Assembly: GCA_031370485.1 (NCBI GenBank)
Contig: JANMQK010000033.1
Location: 1 to 17,588 of the forward strand
From: JANMQK01 sp031370485
GTDB lineage: Bacteria; Acidobacteriota; Polarisedimenticolia; Gp22-AA2
Reading direction: 5' to 3'
DNA length: 17,588 nucleotides
A model generated the notes under the pieces. That model made no database searches. It was not told the origin of the DNA and worked only from the letters and a program-made list of their open reading frames with translations. Shown one piece after another: positions 1 through 7,605 of this stretch; the first letter of the stretch is position 1; the number at the start of each line of letters is the position of its first letter. The translations under genes and the position numbers were made by a program.

Positions 1-2
1 CG

Positions 3-2885
3 CGGCGTCCGCTTTCGCGTCGGCCCCGGAATTTGGGCAAAAACGACCTCGCCGAGCTCCGTTCGTTCCAGGACTGGTATCTCAGGTACTGGCTGCAGAG
101 CGTGCCCGGTGTTGCGGAGGTCGCCTCGATCGGAGGGTTTCAGAAGCAGTACCAGGTCAACGTCGATCCCCTGGCCCTCCTGGCCTTCAACGTCCCGCTG
201 ACACGCGTCATCGAGGGGATCCGGCAGGGAAACAATGACGTCGGGGGCCGGCTCGTGGAGTTTTCCGGAGCCGAGTACATGGTCCGGGGCCGGGGCTACG
301 CCCGGTCAATCGAAGACCTCGAGGCGATCGTCGTGGGGGACGACGGGCGCGGCACACCCATTCTCGTGCGGGACGTGGCGCTGGTCGCCATCGGGCCCGA
401 CATCCGCCGCGGTGTCGTCGACCTCGACGGGACGGGTGACACGGTGGGCGGTATCGTCATCATGCGCTACGGAGAGAACGCCCTCAATGTCATAGCCCGC
501 GTCAAGGAAAAGATCGACAGCGTCCGCCCCTCACTTCCCCCGGGTGTCGAGCTCGTCACGACCTACGACCGATCCGAGCTGATAAGGAAGTCGATCGACA
601 CCCTCAAGCACGAGCTGATCCTCGCGATGATCATCGTCAGCCTCGTCATCCTGGTGTTTCTCTGGCACATCCCTTCCGCCATCGTGCCGATCGTCACCAT
701 CCCGGTCTCGGTCATCCTGGCGTTCATCCCGATGTACTTCATGGGGATCACCTCCAACATCATGTCGCTCGCCGGGATCGCCATATCGATCGGCGTCCTG
801 GTCGACGGCGCGATCGTCGAGGTCGAAAACGCCTATAAGAAGCTGCAGCTCTGGGAGGCGGGAGGACGGATCGGCGACTACCACCGCGTGCGTCTCGAGG
901 CGCTCAAGGAGGTCGGGCCGTCGGTCTTTTTCTCGCTTCTCGTGATCGCGGTGGCGTTCATGCCGATCTTCACCCTGGTCGACCAGGAAGGGCGACTGTT
1001 CAAGCCGCTCGCCTACACCAAGAACCTGGCCATGGCGATCGCCGCGATCCTGGCGATCACGCTCGACCCGGCCATGCGCATGCTCTTCACACGGATGGAC
1101 CGGATGCATTTCCGGCCCCGCTGGCTGTCGTGGCTGACGCACCAAGCGGTGGTCGGCACCTACTACCCGGAGGAGAAGCACCCGATCAGCCGGCTCCTGT
1201 TCCGCGTGTACGAGCCGGCCTGCCGGCTGGTGCTCCGCCACCCGTGGGCCACGGTCACGGCCGCTCTGATCCTTCTCCTCTCCACCATCCCCGTCTACCA
1301 GCGCCTGGGCTCCGAGTTCATGCCGCCGCTCGACGAAGGGACGCTGCTCTACATGCCGACGACCCTCCCGGGGCTTTCGGTCACCGGGGCGGAACAACTG
1401 GTGCAGACCTCCGACAGGATCATCCATGCGGTCCCCGAGGTGGAGAGAGTCTTCGGCAAGGCGGGCCGCGCCGACACCTCCACGGACCCGGCCCCTTTCT
1501 CGATGCTCGAGACGACGATTCTCCTCAAGCCGCGCTCGGAGTGGCGAACAGCGCAGCGCTTTTACTCCGACTGGCCGGAAGCGCTGCAGGCCCCGCTCCG
1601 CCATCTCTGGCCGGACCGGATCTCGCAGGACGAACTCATCACGGAACTCGACGGAATGCTCCGCTTTCCGGGCGTCACCAACGCCTGGACCATGCCGATC
1701 AAGAACCGCACCGACATGCTTACGACCGGCATCAGGACCCCCGTGGGCATCAAGATCTTCGGTGCCGACCTGAACATCATCGAGCGGATCGGCGCCCAGA
1801 TCGAGAACACGCTCCGCGATCTCCGCGGCACGAGGAGCATCTATGCCGAGCGCACGGCGGGCGGATATTTTCTCGACTTCGACCTGAGGCGGGGCGATCT
1901 CGCCCGCTACGGCCTGACCGTGCAGGACGCCGGGACGATCATCGAGTCGGCCATCGGCGGCGAGACGGTCACGACGACGGTGGAAGGGCGGGAGCGCTAC
2001 ACCGTGAGCGTCCGCTACGCTCGAGAGATGCGCGACAGCCTGCAGCGCCTGCAGCGGGTCCTCGTCCCCACCCCCTCGGGCGCGAAGGTCCCTCTCGAGC
2101 AGATCGCGGACATCCGGATGACGACCGGGCCCGGCATGATCCGGGACGAGAACGGCATGCTGGCCGGTTACGTCTACGTCGACCTGGCGGGAAGGGACGT
2201 CGGCGGCTATGTCGAGGAGGCGAAGAGCCGGGTTGAGGAAACGGTGACGCTGCCGACTGGCTACTCCATCCAGTGGAGCGGCCAGTACGAGAACATGCTC
2301 CGGGTCCGGGAGCGGCTCAAGATCGTCGTCCCTGTCACGATATTCCTGATTTTCATCCTCCTTTACATGAACACCCGGTCGGGGGTGAAGACCTGCATCA
2401 TCCTTCTCGCGGTTCCGTTCTCAGTGATCGGCGCCGTGTGGCTGCTGTACTTCCTGGGGTACAACGTCTCGATAGCCGTGTGGGTCGGGATGATCGCGCT
2501 GATGGGACTCGATGCCGAGACCGGTGTCTTCATGATGCTGTTTCTCGACCTTTCCTACCGGGACGCCGCCCTCGCCGGGAGGCTGCGCACGCGCGAGGAG
2601 CTGCAGGAAGCGATTATCCACGGGGCGGTCAAGCGGATCCGGCCGAAGATGATGACCGTAACGGCGGCGTTTGTGGGCCTGATGCCGATCATGTGGTCCC
2701 TCGGCACCGGCTCGGACATGATGAAGCGGGTCGTCGCCCCGATGATCGGCGGCCTCGTGACCAGCTTCGTCATGGAGCTCCTGGTCTACCCGCCGATTTA
2801 CGAGATCTGGAAATGGAACTTCGAGCTGAAGCGGGGCGCCGCGCCGCCGGTCGAGCCGGTCCTGCCGCACGCCGGCCCGGCCTGA
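3..2885 (+). CDS. CusA/CzcA-family heavy-metal efflux RND permease (5' partial)
   Basis: Inner-membrane proton-driven RND pump that exports metal ions, most likely Cu(I)/Ag(I), with a periplasmic adaptor and an outer-membrane channel. About 960 codons are present. CusA proteins are about 1,040 residues, so roughly the first 150 residues (TM1 and the start of the first porter domain) lie before the window. Recognisable blocks, counted from codon 33-35, are the porter segment with PGVAEVASIGG (residues 25-35), the TM4 motif VDGAIVEVENAYKK with its proton-relay Asp at about 258, the second porter half with NRTDMLTTGIRTP, and the C-terminal membrane half with HGAVKRIRPKMMTV. The NR-DML-TGI stretch is closer to CusA than to the Zn/Co pump CzcA. 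I did not assign the CusA methionine triad. No start codon is in the window; in-frame TTG 33 is internal. The first 10 codons do not look like the family (see findings). A DUF2231 gene follows after one base. Family is certain, substrate inferred. Confidence 0.93.
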   Translation, partial: RRPLSRRPRNLGKNDLAELRSFQDWYLRYWLQSVPGVAEVASIGGFQKQYQVNVDPLALLAFNVPLTRVIEGIRQGNNDVGGRLVEFSGAEYMVRGRGYARSIEDLEAIVVGDDGRGTPILVRDVALVAIGPDIRRGVVDLDGTGDTVGGIVIMRYGENALNVIARVKEKIDSVRPSLPPGVELVTTYDRSELIRKSIDTLKHELILAMIIVSLVILVFLWHIPSAIVPIVTIPVSVILAFIPMYFMGITSNIMSLAGIAISIGVLVDGAIVEVENAYKKLQLWEAGGRIGDYHRVRLEALKEVGPSVFFSLLVIAVAFMPIFTLVDQEGRLFKPLAYTKNLAMAIAAILAITLDPAMRMLFTRMDRMHFRPRWLSWLTHQAVVGTYYPEEKHPISRLLFRVYEPACRLVLRHPWATVTAALILLLSTIPVYQRLGSEFMPPLDEGTLLYMPTTLPGLSVTGAEQLVQTSDRIIHAVPEVERVFGKAGRADTSTDPAPFSMLETTILLKPRSEWRTAQRFYSDWPEALQAPLRHLWPDRISQDELITELDGMLRFPGVTNAWTMPIKNRTDMLTTGIRTPVGIKIFGADLNIIERIGAQIENTLRDLRGTRSIYAERTAGGYFLDFDLRRGDLARYGLTVQDAGTIIESAIGGETVTTTVEGRERYTVSVRYAREMRDSLQRLQRVLVPTPSGAKVPLEQIADIRMTTGPGMIRDENGMLAGYVYVDLAGRDVGGYVEEAKSRVEETVTLPTGYSIQWSGQYENMLRVRERLKIVVPVTIFLIFILLYMNTRSGVKTCIILLAVPFSVIGAVWLLYFLGYNVSIAVWVGMIALMGLDAETGVFMMLFLDLSYRDAALAGRLRTREELQEAIIHGAVKRIRPKMMTVTAAFVGLMPIMWSLGTGSDMMKRVVAPMIGGLVTSFVMELLVYPPIYEIWKWNFELKRGAAPPVEPVLPHAGPA

Positions 2886-2886
2886 T

Positions 2887-3396
2887 ATGATCCTGCTCAT
2901 GTGGCTTCTGCCCGGGCTTCCGAATCTTCATCCGGCGCTGGTTCATTTCCCGCTGGCGATTTTTCCCGCCGCGGTCGTGTTCGATCTGGCGGCCTTGTTC
3001 CTGCGCCGGGTCGCCTGGCTCGATCGCGCCGCCACGGCCCTTTACGTCCTGGGGGCCATGGGGGCCGGAGCCGCGTACCTTGCCGGGGAGGAGGCGGAGG
3101 AAGGGCTGCACGGCCTGCCCGCTGCAGTGGGAGTCCTCATCGACCAGCACAGCGTCTGGGCCGCGCGGGCGCTCTGGACCATCGTCGCCCTCGCGCTATT
3201 GCGACTCGGCCTGGCCTGGCATGAGCGCCGTCGCGCCGTCAGCGGCTATCGGCCGCTTCGGTATGCGGTCCTGGTCGTCGCGGCGGCTGCGCTCTGGCTG
3301 CTGGTGGAGACGGCCGACCGCGGGGGCGCGCTCGTCTACCGCCACGGTGTCGCGGTGCAACCGGCCGGCGCCGCCGAGCCGCCAGCGATCCCATGA
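2887..3396 (+). CDS. DUF2231-family membrane protein
   Basis: Small integral membrane protein of 169 residues with no known biochemical role. The N-terminal block NLHPALVHFPLAIFP (residues 13-27), with two histidines in the first helix, and the late LVYRHGVAV block are the hallmarks of DUF2231. Four hydrophobic segments are visible at about residues 18-37, 47-66, 92-109 and 125-142. The two histidines and the YRHG histidine are plausible heme or metal ligands, but that is only inference. The ATG sits one base after the stop of the metal pump (TGAtATG) and has no clear Shine-Dalgarno site, so translation is probably coupled. ATG 2899 is an alternative start that would lose four residues. The 3' end overlaps the next gene by ATGA. 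Members of this family are often found near metal or cytochrome genes, which fits here. Confidence 0.85.
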   Translation: MILLMWLLPGLPNLHPALVHFPLAIFPAAVVFDLAALFLRRVAWLDRAATALYVLGAMGAGAAYLAGEEAEEGLHGLPAAVGVLIDQHSVWAARALWTIVALALLRLGLAWHERRRAVSGYRPLRYAVLVVAAAALWLLVETADRGGALVYRHGVAVQPAGAAEPPAIP

Positions 3397-3881
3397 CGAG
3401 ACCGGTGAGTGCCGTGGCGCTGCTCCTCCTAGGAACCCTCATCCTGGCGGTGGCGGGATGCGCCAGGGAACCGGAGCGCTGCTGGGTCTGCGAGCGCGAG
3501 ATCCATTCCCAGGTTGTCGCCACGATCCACCTCGCCGACGGCAAGACCGTCCATGCCTGCTGCCCGCGCTGCGCCCTGCACTACGAGGAGGCGCCGGGCA
3601 ACCGCATTCGCGGCATCGATGTCCGCGATTTCATCTCGGGAACGGACCTGCCGTTCGGCAAGGCCTTCTTCGTGGAGGGAAGCGACGAAGCGCCCTGCTT
3701 CCACCATCCCCCGATCGTCGATCAGACCCGCTCTCCCATGCGGGTCTGTTACGACCGCTGCCTGCCGAGCCTCATCGCCTTCAGCACGGCGGAGGGGGCC
3801 CGCGAGTTCATGAGCGAGCATGGCGGCACGCTGCGCCCACCGGGGTCCTTGTCCGGACAGGGGGAGACCGCCGGCCACTGA
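3393..3881 (+). CDS. NosL-like cysteine-rich lipoprotein, putative copper-binding
   Basis: Predicted periplasm-facing lipoprotein of 162 residues. A hydrophobic leader ends in VAGC with lipid-attachment Cys23. The mature part has CxxC (C30/C33), a CCxxC cluster (C56, C57, C60) followed by H63, and a late C102/C119/C123 set. The fold pattern resembles NosL, the copper-binding accessory lipoprotein of nitrous oxide reductase: a CWVC start, then a short strand with DGK, and a C-terminal AEGAREFMSEHGGTL like the NosL ending A..F...HGG. NosL proteins deliver Cu(I), and a CusA-type pump lies two genes upstream, so copper handling is a good inference. No nos genes are visible, so I do not call it nosL. 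Its ATG overlaps the DUF2231 stop (ATGA), making it the third gene of the operon. It has more cysteines than I would expect of a standard NosL. Family assignment is moderate. Confidence 0.7.
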   Translation: MTRPVSAVALLLLGTLILAVAGCAREPERCWVCEREIHSQVVATIHLADGKTVHACCPRCALHYEEAPGNRIRGIDVRDFISGTDLPFGKAFFVEGSDEAPCFHHPPIVDQTRSPMRVCYDRCLPSLIAFSTAEGAREFMSEHGGTLRPPGSLSGQGETAGH

Positions 3882-3890
3882 GCGGTCCTT

Positions 3891-3910
3891 GTCCCCTCCG
3901 GCGCGGGGAC
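3891..3910. terminator. Possible bidirectional terminator hairpin between convergent genes
   Basis: The 33-bp gap between the converging stop codons at 3881 and 3915 contains a perfect 6-bp stem, GTCCCC (3891-3896) pairing with GGGGAC (3905-3910), with an 8-base loop. No T-tract follows on either strand, so it is not a classical intrinsic terminator. Its position is the main argument. Confidence 0.35.
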
Positions 3911-3914
3911 TCTC

Positions 3915-5618
3915 TCACTCGGGCGGCGGCAGCGGAATGTCGTAGACGTAGTAGGCGTGCGCGACGACGGCCGTGGGCCGCCCGTGAAGCAGCCAGTTTC
4001 CCTCGCCCCGGCCCTGCTTCCGCGCCAGTTCCCCGATCCCCCGCGCCACAAGGTGCGCGCTGATGGCGTACAGCCCCGGCGGCAGCGGGCGCGCGGTCAG
4101 GTCCTGCACCGTGATCCGGTTGTAGACTAAGCCGTAGAACTCGGGGCGGATGCTGCCGAAGTACCCCAGGTTCACGACCCGCCCCGGGGCGTGCCGGTCA
4201 AGCCACTCCTTGAGCTGCCCAAGCCCCTGGCCCCAGTCGACGTTGCTGTCGTCGAACCACAGGACGCCGCAGGCCGATCCCCCGTCGAGGCCGATCTTGC
4301 CCGGGGCCTCCGGCAGGCAGGCCAGCTCGTTGAAATAGGACAGGTGATCGGGATAGATGCCCCAAGCCGCGACAACGACCCAGACGCACAGGACCGCCGC
4401 CAGGACCTTGCCGACCCGGCCCCGTTCGTGGATCAGGTAGGCCACGCCGGCGCCGCCGAGCAGGTAGAGGAACGGCAGCGCCGGGATGATGTATCGAATT
4501 CCGAGATTGTGCGAAACGACCGTGTAGCCAAGAAACAAGGATATCGGCGGGAGAAGGACGAAGGTCCGATCGAGCGCCGTCCGAACCCCCCGCCGCGTAA
4601 ACGCCATCAGCCCCACGCCCACGAGGAGTATGGACGCGATCGGCTCCTTGAGAAGATACGCCACGATGTAGTAGGTCCAGAACCGCGGCTTGAACTCTCC
4701 CGCCATGAAGGGCGCATAGGCCGTGATGTGGTCCGCATTCACCCGTCCCATCCCCTTGAAGTAAAGAAACGGATTGGACGGGAAGAAATAGAGCGCGTAA
4801 ATCACCAGCGCCGCAACCGCTCCCATGGCGAGGAGGGCATACAGGCACCACACGATCCGCTGGCCCCTGTCCGCCGAGGCGTACGGATCGGCCAGGGTCG
4901 AGGGACGCAGCCCGGGGGATGCGGGGATGAAGAGCGCCGCCGCATAGACAAAGATCGCCGCGACGGGCAGCAGGACGACCCCTGTGAATTTCGACCCGAG
5001 AGCCGCCCCCAGGGCGAGCCCGCACAGCAGGAGCCGCGGCACGGAGCGCTGCTCGATGTAGCGGTACAGCGCGAACAGGAAAAGCATCAGGAAGGCCGCG
5101 AAACCGACGTCGGTCGTCACCAGGGTCCCGTGCGCGAGGATGGTCGGATCGAAGACGTACAGGAACAATGCCCCGACGGCGGCGGCATCCCCCACCAGCT
5201 TCCGTCCCCACGCATAGATCAGGAAGCCCAGGAATGTGGCCAGCAGCAGGAACGGCAGCCGCGTCCAGAACAGCACCCGGCCGCTGTCGTTCCCGAAGAT
5301 CACGTCCATCCCGAGCTGCCACTGAACCCAGGGGTCGGGGTCGTCGCTTATTTCGGCCCAGGCGTCGGGAGTCATCGGCCACTTGGCCCCCATCGCCAAG
5401 AGAGGGAGGGCGCCGATCTCCTTGAGTAGAGGCGGATGCTGCAGGTTGACCTTGAACTGGCGCGTCTTGAGATAGGAAAAGCCGGCGCCGATGTGGGCCG
5501 GCTCGTCAAATGTCGGCGTTTTCAGCGCAAGTGTTGAAAAACCCTGGAGAAAGAAAGCCAGGAGAAGCCCGGAAACCAGGAGGGGGCGGAAACCCGGCCC
5601 TTGACGCCTCTCCGACAT
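3915..5618 (-). CDS. GT39/PMT-like membrane glycosyltransferase (GT-C fold), paralog 1
   Basis: Polytopic GT-C enzyme of 567 residues from the family that moves a sugar from a polyprenyl-phosphate donor to a periplasmic acceptor (PMT, ArnT and relatives). After a first TM helix (about 12-32) comes TPTFDEPAHIGAGFSYL, whose Asp38-Glu39 occupies the catalytic acidic position of the first periplasmic loop, then the HPPLLKE block, the VFDPTILAHGTLVTTD block and many TM helices. A DDSNVDWGQ motif in the C-terminal soluble part is shared with the divergent paralog at 5707. The frame is open upstream to 5834, but the extra part is Arg/Pro-rich and lies antisense to the neighbour. I chose ATG 5618, which precedes the first TM helix and lies 7 bases after an extended -10 (see promoter). 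No Shine-Dalgarno site. The acceptor and sugar cannot be read from the sequence. Confidence 0.88.
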   Translation of the reverse strand: MSERRQGPGFRPLLVSGLLLAFFLQGFSTLALKTPTFDEPAHIGAGFSYLKTRQFKVNLQHPPLLKEIGALPLLAMGAKWPMTPDAWAEISDDPDPWVQWQLGMDVIFGNDSGRVLFWTRLPFLLLATFLGFLIYAWGRKLVGDAAAVGALFLYVFDPTILAHGTLVTTDVGFAAFLMLFLFALYRYIEQRSVPRLLLCGLALGAALGSKFTGVVLLPVAAIFVYAAALFIPASPGLRPSTLADPYASADRGQRIVWCLYALLAMGAVAALVIYALYFFPSNPFLYFKGMGRVNADHITAYAPFMAGEFKPRFWTYYIVAYLLKEPIASILLVGVGLMAFTRRGVRTALDRTFVLLPPISLFLGYTVVSHNLGIRYIIPALPFLYLLGGAGVAYLIHERGRVGKVLAAVLCVWVVVAAWGIYPDHLSYFNELACLPEAPGKIGLDGGSACGVLWFDDSNVDWGQGLGQLKEWLDRHAPGRVVNLGYFGSIRPEFYGLVYNRITVQDLTARPLPPGLYAISAHLVARGIGELARKQGRGEGNWLLHGRPTAVVAHAYYVYDIPLPPPE

Positions 5619-5625
5619 GGGCGGA

Positions 5626-5631
5626 ATGCTA
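5626..5631 (-). promoter_or_regulatory. Extended -10 element, leaderless-type promoter for the 3915-5618 gene
   Basis: On the minus strand the sequence reads TGCTAGCAT, an extended -10 (TGn before TAGCAT). Seven bases then lead to ATG 5618, placing transcription start at or next to the A of the start codon. No good -35 is seen. A Shine-Dalgarno site is absent, which fits a leaderless message. Confidence 0.45.
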
Positions 5632-5667
5632 GCACAGAGCCTCTCCCTCTCCCACGGGAGCCTGGCG

Positions 5668-5696
5668 TTGACGGCCCCCGCCGGGTGCAGTAGATT
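5668..5696 (+). promoter_or_regulatory. Sigma70-type promoter for the 5707-7605 gene
   Basis: TTGACG (5668-5673), a 17-bp spacer and TAGATT (5691-5696) form a good sigma70-like promoter inside the 88-bp divergent gap. Transcription would start about 5703, leaving almost no leader before ATG 5707. Confidence 0.6.
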
Positions 5697-5706
5697 CCGC
5701 CGCCTG

Positions 5707-7605
5707 ATGGGTAGGACCCTGGACAGCGACAAAGTGACGGCGGCGGGCGGATCGGGAGACCCCTGGGAGCGCCGCGCCGTGCCCCTGGCGCTGCTGCTTC
5801 TCGGCCTCCTTTTCCTGCAGGGCCTGGCGTTCATCCTCGAGTCGTCCCAGACGAGCGACGAAGCGGCGCACCTGGCGGCCGGCTACTCGTACCTCGAGAC
5901 CGGCGATTTCCGCCTGAACCGCGAGCACCCCCCGCTCATCAAGGAATTCGCGGCACTGCCCCTCCTGCCGCTCGGGCTCTCCTTCCCGTGGGGGCCGCTT
6001 TGGGACCAGGCCGAGGAATGGAACATCGGGCGCATCTTCGTGCACGAGAACCGCCTGTCGAACGACACGATCCTCCTCCTCGCGCGGCTCCCTCTGCTCC
6101 TTCTCTCCCTCGCCCTGGGCTGGGCGATGTTTCACTGGGGACGGCGGCTGTTCGGGGCGCGGGGGGCGCTTCTGGGCCTCGGGCTCTACGTGTTCGACCC
6201 GAACGTCGTCGCCCATTCGTCCCTCGTGACCACCGACCTCGGCGTCACGCTTTTCATCTTTCTCGCCGTCTATGCCCTCTGGTCGTGGTCGGAGCGACCG
6301 TCCCCCATACGTCTGCTCGCGGTGGGGCTCGCGACCGGCGGCGCCTTCGCCTCGAAGTTCACGGCTCTCTGGCTCCTGCCGATTCTGGCGCTGCTCGGAA
6401 CGGTCCTGCTGGCGCTGGACACGCCCCTGCCCCGCCGTCCCTGGTCGGGCCGCTCGGCTCCGGCGGCGGGCCGCCGCTTTTCATGGCCCCGGCTTGCCGC
6501 GCTCCTCGCGGCGTCGGCGCTCGTGGCCGCCATCGCCTTCGGGGTGGTGGCGGCCTCCTACGGTGTCGTCGGACTGCCGGCGTATTTCGCCGGCCTTTAC
6601 ATCGGGATCAGCCACTCGGGCGGCGGGCACATGGCGTATCTCATGGGGCACACATCCGACACGGGATGGTGGTTCTACTTTCTCTTCGCGTTCCTGATCA
6701 AGACGCCGATCGGCACCCTTCTCGTCGTCGCCGCCTCGATCGTGGCCTTGTGCGCCGGATGGCGTCACCGGCTCAAGGACGAGATCTTCCTATGGGCTCC
6801 GATCCTCGTGGTCGTGGAGATAACCTGCTTCTGGAAGGTCAACATCGGTGTCCGGCACCTGCTGCCGATCTATCCCTTCCTGTATCTCGGCGTCGGTCGG
6901 ATCGTCGGCCCCGTCCGGCCCCTCGGCGCGGCCTGGGCGCGCCGGATCCTGCCCGCGGCCGCGGCCGCCTGTCTCGCCTGGACCGCCATGGAGGCCGCGG
7001 TCATCCTTCCCTACAACCTCGCCTACTTCAATCAGTTCGTCGGAGGCCCCGAAAAGGGGCACCTCTACCTGCTCGATTCCAATCTCGACTGGGGACAGGC
7101 GTCCAAGGCCGTGCGCCGTTTCATGGAGGCCGAGCGGGTGCCGGCGGTCTACCTCGCCTTTTCGGGGAACTCGGACCCCTGGTATTACGGGGTCCGCTAC
7201 GAATACGTCCCGGGAACGGGGAACCTCGCGAATGCCGCGGAGCGGCCGTTCCGGATGCCGGAGGACGCGCCCCACGAGCTCTTCGTCATTAGCGCGATGA
7301 TCCTGCACTCGGTCCACTTCAGCGATCAGAATCTCTACGCCTGGATGAGGGAGCAGCGGCCGATCGCGATGCCCGGGTACGCCAACCTCGTTTACGACAT
7401 CACCAACGACGCCAGGACGCACTCCTATTTCGCGGTCCTCGACCTCAATTTCGGGCTACTCGATCTTGCCGAGTTCGAGGCGCGGCGCGCGCTCCGCATC
7501 GACCCGGGGAATGCGCTGGCCAGGAAGGTCCTGGAGAAGATCGCCGAGACCTCGTCGTCCGGTCCGGAATCGTATCCCGGCCCTCACCCACCGCCCGGAC
7601 GCTGA
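5707..7605 (+). CDS. GT39/PMT-like membrane glycosyltransferase with C-terminal TPR tail, paralog 2
   Basis: A second GT-C enzyme, 632 residues from ATG 5707, clearly paralogous to the divergent gene at 3915-5618. It shares QTSDEAAHLAAGYSYL (catalytic-type Asp51-Glu52), REHPPLIKE, VFDPNVVAHSSLVTTD, SKFTALWLLP and DSNLDWGQ. It should transfer sugar from a polyprenyl-phosphate carrier on the periplasmic side of the membrane. Unlike its paralog it ends in an amphipathic TPR-like helix pair (LNFGLLDLAEFEARRALRID and beyond, about residues 580-613) and a Pro-rich tail, which may bind a partner. The frame also has ATGs at 5617 and 5626, but these precede the predicted promoter; ATG 5707 lies just after it. 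There is no Shine-Dalgarno site, so the message may be leaderless. GTG 5734 is another possible start. The 3' end overlaps the converging TMTC-like gene by 22 bp. Confidence 0.87.
   Translation: MGRTLDSDKVTAAGGSGDPWERRAVPLALLLLGLLFLQGLAFILESSQTSDEAAHLAAGYSYLETGDFRLNREHPPLIKEFAALPLLPLGLSFPWGPLWDQAEEWNIGRIFVHENRLSNDTILLLARLPLLLLSLALGWAMFHWGRRLFGARGALLGLGLYVFDPNVVAHSSLVTTDLGVTLFIFLAVYALWSWSERPSPIRLLAVGLATGGAFASKFTALWLLPILALLGTVLLALDTPLPRRPWSGRSAPAAGRRFSWPRLAALLAASALVAAIAFGVVAASYGVVGLPAYFAGLYIGISHSGGGHMAYLMGHTSDTGWWFYFLFAFLIKTPIGTLLVVAASIVALCAGWRHRLKDEIFLWAPILVVVEITCFWKVNIGVRHLLPIYPFLYLGVGRIVGPVRPLGAAWARRILPAAAAACLAWTAMEAAVILPYNLAYFNQFVGGPEKGHLYLLDSNLDWGQASKAVRRFMEAERVPAVYLAFSGNSDPWYYGVRYEYVPGTGNLANAAERPFRMPEDAPHELFVISAMILHSVHFSDQNLYAWMREQRPIAMPGYANLVYDITNDARTHSYFAVLDLNFGLLDLAEFEARRALRIDPGNALARKVLEKIAETSSSGPESYPGPHPPPGR

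Noticed and set aside
3844..3894. Two copies of GGTCCTTGTCC (3844 and 3884)
   Set aside because: Only 11 bp each, one inside the NosL-like gene; no further structure and probably chance.
4191..5429. Plus-strand open frame (412 codons) inside the first GT39 gene
   Set aside because: Antisense shadow without hydrophobic segments or motifs.
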